From: Paenibacillus mucilaginosus 3016
GTDB taxonomy: Bacteria > Bacillota > Bacilli > Paenibacillales > NBRC-103111
NCBI RefSeq assembly: GCF_000250655.1
Contig: NC_016935.1
Coordinates: 62,001 to 126,000, forward strand
Direction: 5' to 3'
DNA: 64,000 bases
Shown here piece after piece: positions 27,198-34,988 of the stretch; the first letter of the stretch is position 1, and every line of letters begins with the position of its first letter. A model generated the notes under the pieces. It was not told the origin of the DNA. It was given only the letters and a program-made list of their open reading frames with translations, and ran no database searches. The translations under genes were made by a program, and so were the position numbers.

Positions 27198-27779
27198 ATG
27201 AGAGCTTTATTTACAAAGTCCCTAATACTCGCTGGAATACTATCGATAGCTGCGGTTTATGTTGCCAGTGCAGATGGCACAGCTCCAGGAGTCGAACCAG
27301 GCTCCGTAGACGATCCAGTCATCACCAAAAGCTACTTCGACCAAAACATCGCAAACAAAGTTACCGATGAATTGTCCAAACAAAGCATCACCGAGGCTAA
27401 GGTGAAGGAGTTAATCTCTGCCGCACTTGCAGGTGGTGGGTCAACTGCAGCACCGGGAGAGCCCGTCAGCAGCGAAGGCTCAGCTCTAAAAGTCGTCCAG
27501 CTCCAACCTGGACAGACCATCCTCGGCGCCGCCGGCACTGAGATCATCGTGCGCTCCGGCAAAGTGCTGGCCGTTAGCGATACGGAAGACGGTATACCTG
27601 ACGTCACCATCGGTAAGGATGTCACAGCTGGGGCACCCGTTGATTTGAATCATCTGCTCATTGTCCCGCGTGAAGGCCGGGGCATTAAGCCAGACCCTAA
27701 GAGCAAGGCAGACATCTATGTAATGGTTCGCGGCGGCTATACAATTACGGAAGCTTCTGATAAAAAGGCTACACCATAA
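27198..27779 (+). CDS. Secreted protein of unknown function next to the S-layer gene
   Basis: 193 residues with a signal peptide (LILAGILSIAAVYVASADG). After it comes an acidic, Pro-rich linker, a short predicted coiled helix (NKVTDELSKQSITEAKVKEL), then a compact C-terminal beta region (VQLQPGQTILGAAGTEIIVRSG ... NHLLIVPREGRG, listed here in parts) . GAGGTG precedes the ATG. I do not recognise the family. It starts only 67 bases after the S-layer stop but behind a strong terminator, so it may be expressed by read-through or have its own promoter. An envelope role is suggested by the signal peptide and neighbours only. Confidence 0.7.
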   Translation: MRALFTKSLILAGILSIAAVYVASADGTAPGVEPGSVDDPVITKSYFDQNIANKVTDELSKQSITEAKVKELISAALAGGGSTAAPGEPVSSEGSALKVVQLQPGQTILGAAGTEIIVRSGKVLAVSDTEDGIPDVTIGKDVTAGAPVDLNHLLIVPREGRGIKPDPKSKADIYVMVRGGYTITEASDKKATP

Positions 27780-27867
27780 TTTTGTCCGTTCCTCCAGCAT
27801 TTCATACGGGTGAGGCCATCGCATTCGGAGACAATAAGGGTACATTCCATTGAGGAGGTATCCCCGA

Positions 27868-28137
27868 ATGTCGAAAACGAACAAGAAAGTGGTACCGGAA
27901 AGCGGAAAAGCGCTGGATGTGCTGAAGTATGAGATTGCCGCCGAGCTTGGACTGCCTGTTGGTAAATCTGCTGCTAATCTCAATGTTGAATTTGCGACTG
28001 AGCTTGGTGCCATTCCTTCTCAGAATATGAAAGAAGATTATTGGGGTCATATTGCTTCCCGTGATGCAGGTGCAGTAGGTGGGACCATTACGTCCAGACT
28101 CATTCGTAAAGCAGAAGAAATGATGTTTAATCTCTAA
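27868..28137 (+). CDS. Alpha/beta-type small acid-soluble spore protein
   Basis: 89-residue DNA-binding protein that coats and protects spore DNA. Motif LKYEIAAELGLP near residue 20 and the C-terminal GAVGGTITSRLIRKAEEM correspond to the two conserved blocks of alpha/beta SASPs, including the GPR protease region. A lengthened middle (NLNVEFATELGAIPSQNMKE, then DYWGHIASRDA) makes it larger than the classic 60-70 residues; this variant type occurs in Paenibacillus. Start at 27868 follows AGGAGGT. A sigma-G promoter is expected but not clearly visible. Confidence 0.85.
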   Translation: MSKTNKKVVPESGKALDVLKYEIAAELGLPVGKSAANLNVEFATELGAIPSQNMKEDYWGHIASRDAGAVGGTITSRLIRKAEEMMFNL

Positions 28138-28180
28138 AGGTTTTTAAGGTGTTAATTTTTTGCGAACTCATCGTTATTTA

Positions 28181-28209
28181 TTGACAGTGTCCGACAAATC
28201 CAGTAACAT
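28181..28209 (+). promoter_or_regulatory. Promoter upstream of metK
   Basis: TTGACA (28181-28186), 17-base spacer, TAACAT (28204-28209). Transcription would start near 28216, leaving a leader of about 110 bases before metK. Confidence 0.65.
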
Positions 28210-28229
28210 ACACTATTGAAGGTATAAGA

Positions 28230-28328
28230 ATGAAACTAACCTTTTCCAGTCGGAAAAGGTTGATTTTTTGTAAGGGGCCGATAAGCCAAGGCACTTATGA
28301 GAATACTAGCAGTAGGAGGTTGTTCTAA
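28230..28328 (+). CDS. Possible 32-codon leader peptide overlapping metK
   Basis: ATG 28230 opens a 32-codon frame ([16 protein letters not shown]...) that ends TAA at 28326-28328, overlapping the metK ATG as TAATG. AAGG lies 8 bases before its start. The frame runs straight through the hairpin at 28238-28261. This layout allows translation of the leader to open the hairpin and to couple to metK. It is short and could be chance; coding status is inferred from position only. Confidence 0.35.
   Translation: MKLTFSSRKRLIFCKGPISQGTYENTSSRRLF
28238..28270 (+). terminator. Rho-independent terminator-like hairpin in the metK leader
   Basis: AACCTTTTCC (28238-28247), loop AGTC, GGAAAAGGTT (28252-28261), then GATTTTTTG. 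It lies only about 20 bases after the predicted transcription start and 58 bases before metK, so it could act as an attenuator, or end transcripts from the spore protein gene. Confidence 0.75.
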
Positions 28329-29533
28329 TGTCCAATCCAGTAGGCCGTCGTTTGTTCACTTCGGAGTCCGTAACCGAAGGACATCCGGATAAGATTTGCG
28401 ACCAGATCTCGGACTCTGTCCTTGATGCATTCCTCAAAAATGACCCGAATGCCCGCGTAGCGTGCGAAGTATCCGTAGCTACGGGTCTTGTTCTTGTAAT
28501 CGGTGAGATTACAAGTCGTTCGGAATATGTAGATATTCAATCGATCGCCCGTGAGACGATCAAAGAAATCGGGTATACGCGTGCAAAGTATGGTTTTGAC
28601 TCTACTACTTGCGCAGTGCTTGTTTCCCTGAACGAGCAGTCTCCTGACATCGCTCAAGGTGTTAACCAGGCACTCGAAGCTCGTGAAGGTCAAATGACAG
28701 ACGATCAGATCGAAGCGATCGGCGCCGGTGACCAAGGGATGATGTTCGGTTTTGCCGTTAATGAAACGCCAGAATTGATGCCGCTCCCGATCTCCTTGTC
28801 CCACCAGCTGTCCCGCCGTCTGACTGAAGTCCGTAAGAACGGCACTCTGTCTTACCTCCGTCCGGACGGTAAGACTCAAGTGACTGTAGAGTACGAAGGC
28901 GATACTCCGGTTCGTGTGGATACCATCGTTATCTCTACCCAGCATGGGGAAGAAGTAACACTGGAGCAGATCCAGAAGGATATCAAGGAGCACGTGATCA
29001 AGCCGATCGTTCCAGACAACCTGATCGACGAGAACACGAAGTACTTCATCAACCCAACGGGCCGTTTCGTTATCGGCGGACCTCAAGGGGATGCAGGTCT
29101 GACAGGCCGTAAGATCATCGTAGACACCTACGGTGGGTACGCACGTCACGGCGGTGGCGCATTCTCCGGTAAGGATCCAACGAAGGTTGACCGTTCCGGT
29201 GCTTACGCAGCGCGCTATGTTGCGAAGAACATTGTCGCAGCGGGCCTGGCTGACAAGTGCGAAGTACAACTTGCGTATGCCATTGGTGTTGCTAAGCCGG
29301 TATCCATTGCTGTGGATACGTTCGGCACAGGCAAAGTCAGCGAAGAGAAGCTGGTTGAGATCGTACGCAGCCACTTCGATCTTCGCCCAGCCGGCATCAT
29401 TAAGATGCTTGATCTTCGCCGTCCTATCTACAAGCAGACTGCTGCCTATGGTCATTTCGGCCGTACCGACGTGGATCTGCCTTGGGAGCGTACGGACAAA
29501 GCGGAAGCCCTCAAAGCAGCGGCTCAAGCTTAA
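28328..29533 (+). CDS. metK: S-adenosylmethionine synthase
   Basis: Makes SAM from methionine and [20 protein letters not shown] holds the catalytic His, [11 protein letters not shown] is the hexapeptide block, and the P-loop-like [16 protein letters not shown] is present. 401 residues is the usual length. An AGGAGG lies just upstream of the ATG. Many Bacillota control metK by a SAM-I riboswitch; the leader here is too short and lacks its conserved core. Confidence 0.98.
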   Translation: MSNPVGRRLFTSESVTEGHPDKICDQISDSVLDAFLKNDPNARVACEVSVATGLVLVIGEITSRSEYVDIQSIARETIKEIGYTRAKYGFDSTTCAVLVSLNEQSPDIAQGVNQALEAREGQMTDDQIEAIGAGDQGMMFGFAVNETPELMPLPISLSHQLSRRLTEVRKNGTLSYLRPDGKTQVTVEYEGDTPVRVDTIVISTQHGEEVTLEQIQKDIKEHVIKPIVPDNLIDENTKYFINPTGRFVIGGPQGDAGLTGRKIIVDTYGGYARHGGGAFSGKDPTKVDRSGAYAARYVAKNIVAAGLADKCEVQLAYAIGVAKPVSIAVDTFGTGKVSEEKLVEIVRSHFDLRPAGIIKMLDLRRPIYKQTAAYGHFGRTDVDLPWERTDKAEALKAAAQA

Positions 29534-29556
29534 TCAATATCCTTTATCTGTCCAAG

Positions 29557-29590
29557 CAGGACGATCCGATTTTTCGGGTCGTCCTTTTTT
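29557..29590 (+). terminator. Rho-independent terminator after metK
   Basis: AGGACGATCCGA (29558-29569) pairs with TCGGGTCGTCCT, with one G-T pair, then T run. Confidence 0.93.
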
Positions 29591-29712
29591 GTTCTTTGAA
29601 AACTTCATATCTGTTCCTATTACTATGAATTAGATATGTAGGGCTTATTTGTTATTTTTCTGTAATCGTTCACCGCTAAGCCATATATTTCGCCTACCCC
29701 CGACGTAACTTT

Positions 29713-29727
29713 TCTAGTAAAACTAGA
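29713..29727. repeat. Short palindrome before the phosphodiester glycosidase gene
   Basis: TCTAGT-AAA-ACTAGA, perfect 6-base arms, in the 180-base gap after metK. It may be an operator; no regulator is suggested by the sequence. No clear promoter was found in the gap. Confidence 0.4.
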
Positions 29728-29769
29728 GTCTAAGATAGGAGAGTGGATTACGAGGAGGAGAACAGAAGC

Positions 29770-32397
29770 GTGAAACTGCAAAAAAACTGGCACAGGCTGT
29801 CCTGCGTCATGCTGTCGGCAACGATTTTTATTTCATCTTGGACCGTAGGGACGGTCTCCTATGCCACGGCAGAGCCTGTTGTTACGATGGTAAGTGAAGA
29901 GCCCTTGACCTCGGGTGCCATACTTAAGAAGTATGTGTGGCAAACCACCCGCAGCGGGAAGGCCGTGAAAACGAATGCGAATGTGGTGGAAGTCGATCTG
30001 ACGAATCCCTATGTCAAAATAGATGTAATGACGGGAACGAACAATCAGTTTACGAAAAAGCAATCCGTACTGGCTATGGCCAAAGAAACAAAGGCTGTCG
30101 CGGGGATTAACGGGGATTTCTTTAATACGAAGGCGGAAGGCGTGCCCATGGGGGCTCAGATTGGAAACGGGCAGCTGATGGCTACTCCTATGCTGAATTC
30201 GCCGGGGTGGTATACGTTTGCGCTGGATAAGAACAATAAGCCTATCGTGGATGCTTTCACCTTCCAGGGGAACATCATTACCAAAGACGGGGCTTCTTAT
30301 CCGCTCGGCGGAATCAACAAAACGTACTACTGGTACGGACCGAATGACACGCACAGCCATATCGACGGACTGTTCATGTACACGAATGCCTGGGGGCAGG
30401 TGGATCGTTCAAATGATGGTGTGACTTATCCTACGGAAGTACTGGTGCAGAACGGGATCATCAAGCAGGTAGCGGATAACGGCATCATCCAAATGATCGC
30501 CCCGCAGGATGGCTATATTCTTCGTGCTGCAGGCAAAGCAGCGGATTTTGTCAGGGAGCATATGAAAGCCGGCGATCCGATTCAAGCGGATTACAAAATG
30601 CTGCCGCAGGACGCAAGCAAAAATTATGACGTCGATTCGTTTAAAATGATGATCGGCGGTCATACCCTGCTGGTGGACCAGGGGCAGCCGTCCATTTTCA
30701 CACTGGATCTAACGGGTCTTGGAGGGTATCGGGCGCGTACGGCCCTTGGGTATTCCCAGGATGAGAAGAAGGCCTTCATTATTACAGCCGACGCCAGCGG
30801 CGACAGCAAGGGACTCAGCATGACTGAGCTGCAGCAGTTCATGGTCAAAATAGGAGTGTGGAAAGGCCTGAATCTGGACGGCGGCGGATCGACTCAAATG
30901 GCAGCCCGTCCGCTTGGCGAAACGACCCCGGTGCTCATTAACCAAACCGAGGGCGGAGGCCAGCGCCAGGTAGTGAATGGAGTAGGGGTGTACACGCTTG
31001 CACCCAAAGGTGCTGTTAAAGGTCTGACGATTCAGGCACCGCTTTTCTTATTTATTGGTGAGAATGCCCCACTAAGTTTCCGGGGATATGACGAATACTA
31101 TAATCCGGTAGAGGTGGGAACAGCAACAGCGGCTTGGAGCACATCGAGCAAGCTGGGCTCCTTTAAAGAAAATATCTTTACTCCAACCGGTGCGGGATTG
31201 GCCAAGGTCACAGCCACGGCCGGCACGGGGACGGCAATTGAAGACCTTGAGATTATTGGGCGCCATCAGCTGACGGGGCTGAAGATCAATGCAGACCGAG
31301 CGGTCATCGCAAATGGAGCTTCGGTGAAGCTTCCTGTAATCGCCATGACATCTGCAGGGGAATCCCGCGAAGTGCCTTCTTCACTCATCGAGTGGGAAGT
31401 GCTCGGAGTGAAGGGTGAGGTCGTCAACGGGGAGCTCAAAGTGAGCGACCTGAACGGCCAAAAAGCGGCACAGGTCATCGCCAAATATGATGGCTACAGC
31501 ACGATGGCCGTGATTCCGGTTGGGGAAGACAAGGTCTGGTATGATCTTGACACCAATGCGGTGCAGACCTTCTCGGATGCTAAACCGCTCGGAGTAACCT
31601 CCTCTGTATATATTCGTCCGGATGAGAAGAATAACAAGTATCTGGCACTGCAATATGATTTTAGCGGTGGTGGTACGGAAGCGGACAAGTGGGCGTTCGC
31701 CACTTTGGACACCCGCATTGTCATTGAAGGCCAACCGGGACAGATGAAGATGCGCGTCAACGGGGATGAGAGCCTGAACTGGCTGCGTGCTGAGCTGCTG
31801 GATAACAGCGGCAAGATTCACCGGGTAGACATCGCTCGGAATATCAACTGGAAGGGCTGGAAGGAGCTCACGGTGAATCTCTCCGATTACCCGATCGACT
31901 TCCCGATCCGTGTCCAAAGTGTATACCTCGTGAATGAGGGCCAGGGGCAGGATGAGCGTGCCGAGAAGGGCCAGATCGGCATTGACGACATTACGTTCAC
32001 TTACCGGGGCAGTCTTCCTCAGCCATCCAATAACTCGGTAAGCCTGACCGTTGGCAATAAAGCCGTATCGGTGAACGGCAAAGGCATGACGCTGGAACAG
32101 GCTCCGGTCATCGTGGAAGGCAATACGCTCATTCCGATTCGCTTTGTTACGGATGCGCTTGGCGGTACAGTACGTTGGGATGATCAGGAGCGAAAGGTTA
32201 CGGTTATCCGCGGCGGTAAAATGATCGATCTTTGGATCGGCAATAAAGACCTGGTTGTTAACGGTGAACGGATTACGGCGGAAGTGCCCCCAGTCATCAT
32301 GAGTGATCTGACGATGGTGCCTCTGCGCATTCTTTCCGAGAATCTGGGATGGAAAGTGACGTGGGATGGGAACACTCGACAAATCACACTGCAATAA
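29770..32397 (+). CDS. Secreted phosphodiester glycosidase (NAGPA-type) with copper-amine-oxidase-like stalk domains
   Basis: Exported protein of 875 residues starting at GTG 29770 (GGAGGAG about 10 bases upstream). Signal peptide to about residue 34. The phosphodiester glycosidase domain covers about 60-400: AGINGDFFN, GGHTLLVDQG, RARTALGYSQD and the closing NLDGGGSTQMAA are family hallmarks. A middle Ig-like and carbohydrate-module-like region follows. The last 120 residues are two copper-amine-oxidase N-terminal-like modules (LIPIRFVTDALGGTVRWD and MVPLRILSENLGWKVTWD), a common wall-associated add-on in Paenibacillus. Related domains cleave GlcNAc-1-phosphodiester links, so wall polymer or exopolysaccharide is a likely substrate; this is inference. 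Confidence 0.88.
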   Translation: MKLQKNWHRLSCVMLSATIFISSWTVGTVSYATAEPVVTMVSEEPLTSGAILKKYVWQTTRSGKAVKTNANVVEVDLTNPYVKIDVMTGTNNQFTKKQSVLAMAKETKAVAGINGDFFNTKAEGVPMGAQIGNGQLMATPMLNSPGWYTFALDKNNKPIVDAFTFQGNIITKDGASYPLGGINKTYYWYGPNDTHSHIDGLFMYTNAWGQVDRSNDGVTYPTEVLVQNGIIKQVADNGIIQMIAPQDGYILRAAGKAADFVREHMKAGDPIQADYKMLPQDASKNYDVDSFKMMIGGHTLLVDQGQPSIFTLDLTGLGGYRARTALGYSQDEKKAFIITADASGDSKGLSMTELQQFMVKIGVWKGLNLDGGGSTQMAARPLGETTPVLINQTEGGGQRQVVNGVGVYTLAPKGAVKGLTIQAPLFLFIGENAPLSFRGYDEYYNPVEVGTATAAWSTSSKLGSFKENIFTPTGAGLAKVTATAGTGTAIEDLEIIGRHQLTGLKINADRAVIANGASVKLPVIAMTSAGESREVPSSLIEWEVLGVKGEVVNGELKVSDLNGQKAAQVIAKYDGYSTMAVIPVGEDKVWYDLDTNAVQTFSDAKPLGVTSSVYIRPDEKNNKYLALQYDFSGGGTEADKWAFATLDTRIVIEGQPGQMKMRVNGDESLNWLRAELLDNSGKIHRVDIARNINWKGWKELTVNLSDYPIDFPIRVQSVYLVNEGQGQDERAEKGQIGIDDITFTYRGSLPQPSNNSVSLTVGNKAVSVNGKGMTLEQAPVIVEGNTLIPIRFVTDALGGTVRWDDQERKVTVIRGGKMIDLWIGNKDLVVNGERITAEVPPVIMSDLTMVPLRILSENLGWKVTWDGNTRQITLQ

Positions 32398-32412
32398 TTA
32401 GTCCTAACAGCA

Positions 32413-32441
32413 CTCACAATCTCCTGTAAATATGGTACTAT
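32413..32441 (+). promoter_or_regulatory. Candidate promoter of degS-degU
   Basis: CTCACA (32413-32418), 17 bases, then TACTAT (32436-32441) preceded by TGG, an extended -10. It lies 129 bases before degS. Confidence 0.45.
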
Positions 32442-32569
32442 ATTGCTAGTGCATTCTAAATAATGGCCATAATTTGACCTATTTCACATGAGCCTGGGTG
32501 CTGGGTTCCAGGTTTATGGGAAAATGGGTCAGCCTACACCAAGAAAAATGGCGAAGGAGCTTTGTCCGG

Positions 32570-33724
32570 ATGTCAGTCGATGTGTTTGACCGCGTTATCA
32601 AAAATGCCATCGATGTGATGGAGAACAGCAAATACCAGATTTTTGAGATCTGCGAAAATGTCCGGGCAGAGCGTGAAGCGCTAAATAAAGAACTGCAGCT
32701 GGTGATTGAGGAAACGGCGATAACGATCGACATCGTGGACAAGTTTGAAGTGGATTACCGCCGTTCCCGCGTCCGGCTGACGGAAGTGAGCCGGGATTTC
32801 AAACGGTTTAACGAAGAGGATATTCGGGCGGCCTATGAGGCCGCTACCCAGCTTCAGGCACAGCTTGCGATTCACCGGGAGAAAGAGCTGCATCTGAAGA
32901 TGCGCCGCGATGATCTGCAGAAGCGGCTCAAGAACCTGGACAAGCAGCTGGAGCGGGCGGAAGCGCTTGTATCCCAGTTCGGGGTGGTGCTGGAGTACCT
33001 CTCCGGGGACCTTCATCAGGTAACCCGTCTGCTGGAGTCGGCCAAAAGCCGGCAGCTGATGGGCCTGAAGATCATTTTGGCCCAGGAAGAGGAACGCAAG
33101 CGGATTGCCCGGGAAATCCATGACGGACTGGCGCAGAATATGGCGAACATGGTGCTTCGGACGGAGATTACCGAGCGCATGCTGGCGAAGGAAGCGTACA
33201 GCGCTGTCAAAGAAGAGTTGGCAGACCTGAAGAGCGGTGTCCGGGCAGGGATTGAAGAGGTACGCAAGATTATTTTCAATCTCCGCCCGATGGCGCTCGA
33301 TGATCTGGGGCTCGTTCCGACCCTGCGCAAATTTGTGCAGGATTATGAGGAACGCTCCAAGATCAGCACGAAATTCGAGCTGATTGGCAAAGAGGTCCGG
33401 CTGCCGTCAGGGATGGAGGTGGCCGTGTACCGTCTGGTGCAGGAAGCGTTCTCCAATGTCCTGAAGCATGCCGAGGCATCCCACATTACACTCGAATTGA
33501 CATTTCAGCAGCAGATGATCAAATTGACGGTGACCGATAACGGAGTCGGATTCAATACGGCAGGCATCGACAAAAAAATCACCCAAGGCAGCCACTACGG
33601 ATTAATGGGCATGCGGGAGAGGGTAGAGCTGCTGGAAGGGCGGTTCGACATTCAATCCGAGGTTGGTGCCGGCACGAAAGTGTCGATGGTGATCCCGATC
33701 AAGTCCGAGTCCAAGGAGGAATAA
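32570..33724 (+). CDS. degS: Cytoplasmic sensor histidine kinase DegS
   Basis: Kinase of the DegS-DegU pair, which balances exoenzyme production, motility, competence and biofilm formation. No membrane segment. The first 180 residues are a long coiled-coil sensor region. The HisKA_3 box EEERKRIAREIHDGLAQNMA has the phospho-acceptor His, and the ATPase part has VYRLVQEAFSNVLKHA (N box), TVTDNGVGF (D box) and HYGLMGMRERVELL. ATG 32570 has AAGGAG 10 bases upstream; the longer frame to 32498 is unlikely. degU follows after 4 bases. Confidence 0.96.
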   Translation: MSVDVFDRVIKNAIDVMENSKYQIFEICENVRAEREALNKELQLVIEETAITIDIVDKFEVDYRRSRVRLTEVSRDFKRFNEEDIRAAYEAATQLQAQLAIHREKELHLKMRRDDLQKRLKNLDKQLERAEALVSQFGVVLEYLSGDLHQVTRLLESAKSRQLMGLKIILAQEEERKRIAREIHDGLAQNMANMVLRTEITERMLAKEAYSAVKEELADLKSGVRAGIEEVRKIIFNLRPMALDDLGLVPTLRKFVQDYEERSKISTKFELIGKEVRLPSGMEVAVYRLVQEAFSNVLKHAEASHITLELTFQQQMIKLTVTDNGVGFNTAGIDKKITQGSHYGLMGMRERVELLEGRFDIQSEVGAGTKVSMVIPIKSESKEE

Positions 33725-33728
33725 AGGA

Positions 33729-34454
33729 ATGGATATTATGGGCAGTGCCAAACGCCCCATCAAACTGGTTCTGGCTGACGACCATCAGCTGTTCCGCGAA
33801 GGGGTGAAGCGGATATTAAATATGGAGAGCGACCTGGAGGTCGTCGGGGAGTGCGGCGATGGCATTCAGGTGCTTGAGCTGTGCAACACGCTCCATCCCG
33901 ATATCGTGCTCATGGATATCAACATGCCGGTAGAGAACGGTGTTGTGGCCACGGAGAAGCTTAAAGAGATTTTTCCGGACATTAAAGTCATCATTCTCTC
34001 GATTCACGACGATGAGAGCTATGTCTTCGAGACGCTCCGCAAAGGCGCTTCGGGATACCTGCTGAAGGACATGGAGGCGGAATCGCTGATCAATGCGATC
34101 CGCTCCGTAGTTGCAGGCCATGCATACATACATCCGAAAGTAACCGGAAAGCTGATCAACCAGCTGCGTCGCATGACGTACCTGGATGAGCAGGGAGTAA
34201 CGGGAACGAGCCCGGTAGCGAAAGAAGCCGGGGTAAAGTATGTTCATATGGACAACAGTCCGCTCACGCGCAGAGAGGCAGAGGTGCTTCGCCTGATGGC
34301 AGAAGGCAAGAGCAACAAGAATATCGGCGAATTCCTTTATATCAGTGAGAAGACCGTAAAGAATCATGTGAGTTCGATCCTCCAGAAGATGGAGGTTGAT
34401 GACCGGACCCAGGCGGTTATCATTGCAATCAAGAACGGATGGGTTACGCTGTAA
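33729..34454 (+). CDS. degU: Response regulator DegU
   Basis: NarL/FixJ-type regulator of 241 residues. Receiver residues: acidic pocket Asp17/Asp18 (LVLADDH), phospho-acceptor Asp63 (VLMDINMP), Lys in LLKDMEAE. LuxR-type DNA-binding domain at the C-terminus (PLTRREAEVLRLMAEGKSNK and ISEKTVKNHVSSILQKM). A second Met at codon 4 is possible. It is translated with degS. In B. subtilis DegU acts on competence and flagellar genes, both of which follow here. Confidence 0.96.
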   Translation: MDIMGSAKRPIKLVLADDHQLFREGVKRILNMESDLEVVGECGDGIQVLELCNTLHPDIVLMDINMPVENGVVATEKLKEIFPDIKVIILSIHDDESYVFETLRKGASGYLLKDMEAESLINAIRSVVAGHAYIHPKVTGKLINQLRRMTYLDEQGVTGTSPVAKEAGVKYVHMDNSPLTRREAEVLRLMAEGKSNKNIGEFLYISEKTVKNHVSSILQKMEVDDRTQAVIIAIKNGWVTL

Positions 34455-34545
34455 CGGGCTATACGGGCCAGGGCTGATTTCATCCGGAAGGCAGGAACCA
34501 ACCACCTCATAGCGGCATATACTGTTCCCAAGGGAGGGAGCCGCT

Positions 34546-34944
34546 ATGATGTTAGGCTTGGTTTGGATCATTGGCTGCTATGCAGCGGGGATCGCCGTGA
34601 TTCACGCGCTTCACAGGCAGTGGAAACGCCGCGGCACCCGGCGGGCCGCACACTACGTTCTATATGCGCAGAACGCCCAGATGCAGCTGGAGTGGTATCT
34701 GCGGTCGCTGTACTTTTTCTCTTGGATCAAAGGCAGGCCTATTGAGGTGACGCTGGTCGATGAAGGGTCAACCGATGAGACGCTGCAGATTGCAGCAAGA
34801 ATCGCCCAAGAGCAGGCACTGAATGTTGTAGAGTCCCCATATTGGAATATGGACACTTGGATAGAAGGACATCAGGAACAGGATGTTGTGGTCATCCGGC
34901 TTAATCAAATCAAAGGTTTGGAGAGCGCTTACAAATGGTTGTGA
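34546..34944 (+). CDS. Small membrane-anchored protein with glycosyltransferase-like motif
   Basis: 132 residues: one N-terminal helix (LGLVWIIGCYAAGIAVIHAL), a basic stretch (RQWKRRGTRRA) and a soluble part with EVTLVDEGSTDETLQIAARI. The last resembles the nucleotide-binding DDxSxDxT segment of GT-A glycosyltransferases, but the protein is far too short for a whole enzyme. It ends near QIKGLESAYKWL. GGGAGG precedes the ATG. I do not recognise a named family. It could be a degenerate GT-A fold reused for another purpose. Confidence 0.65.
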   Translation: MMLGLVWIIGCYAAGIAVIHALHRQWKRRGTRRAAHYVLYAQNAQMQLEWYLRSLYFFSWIKGRPIEVTLVDEGSTDETLQIAARIAQEQALNVVESPYWNMDTWIEGHQEQDVVVIRLNQIKGLESAYKWL

Positions 34945-34988
34945 GAAACATCCCGCCGCGCTTCCGGCCAATATATAACAGGTGAGAT

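Noticed and set aside
28187..28327. SAM-I riboswitch before metK
   Set aside because: The leader is too short and none of the conserved S-box core was found.
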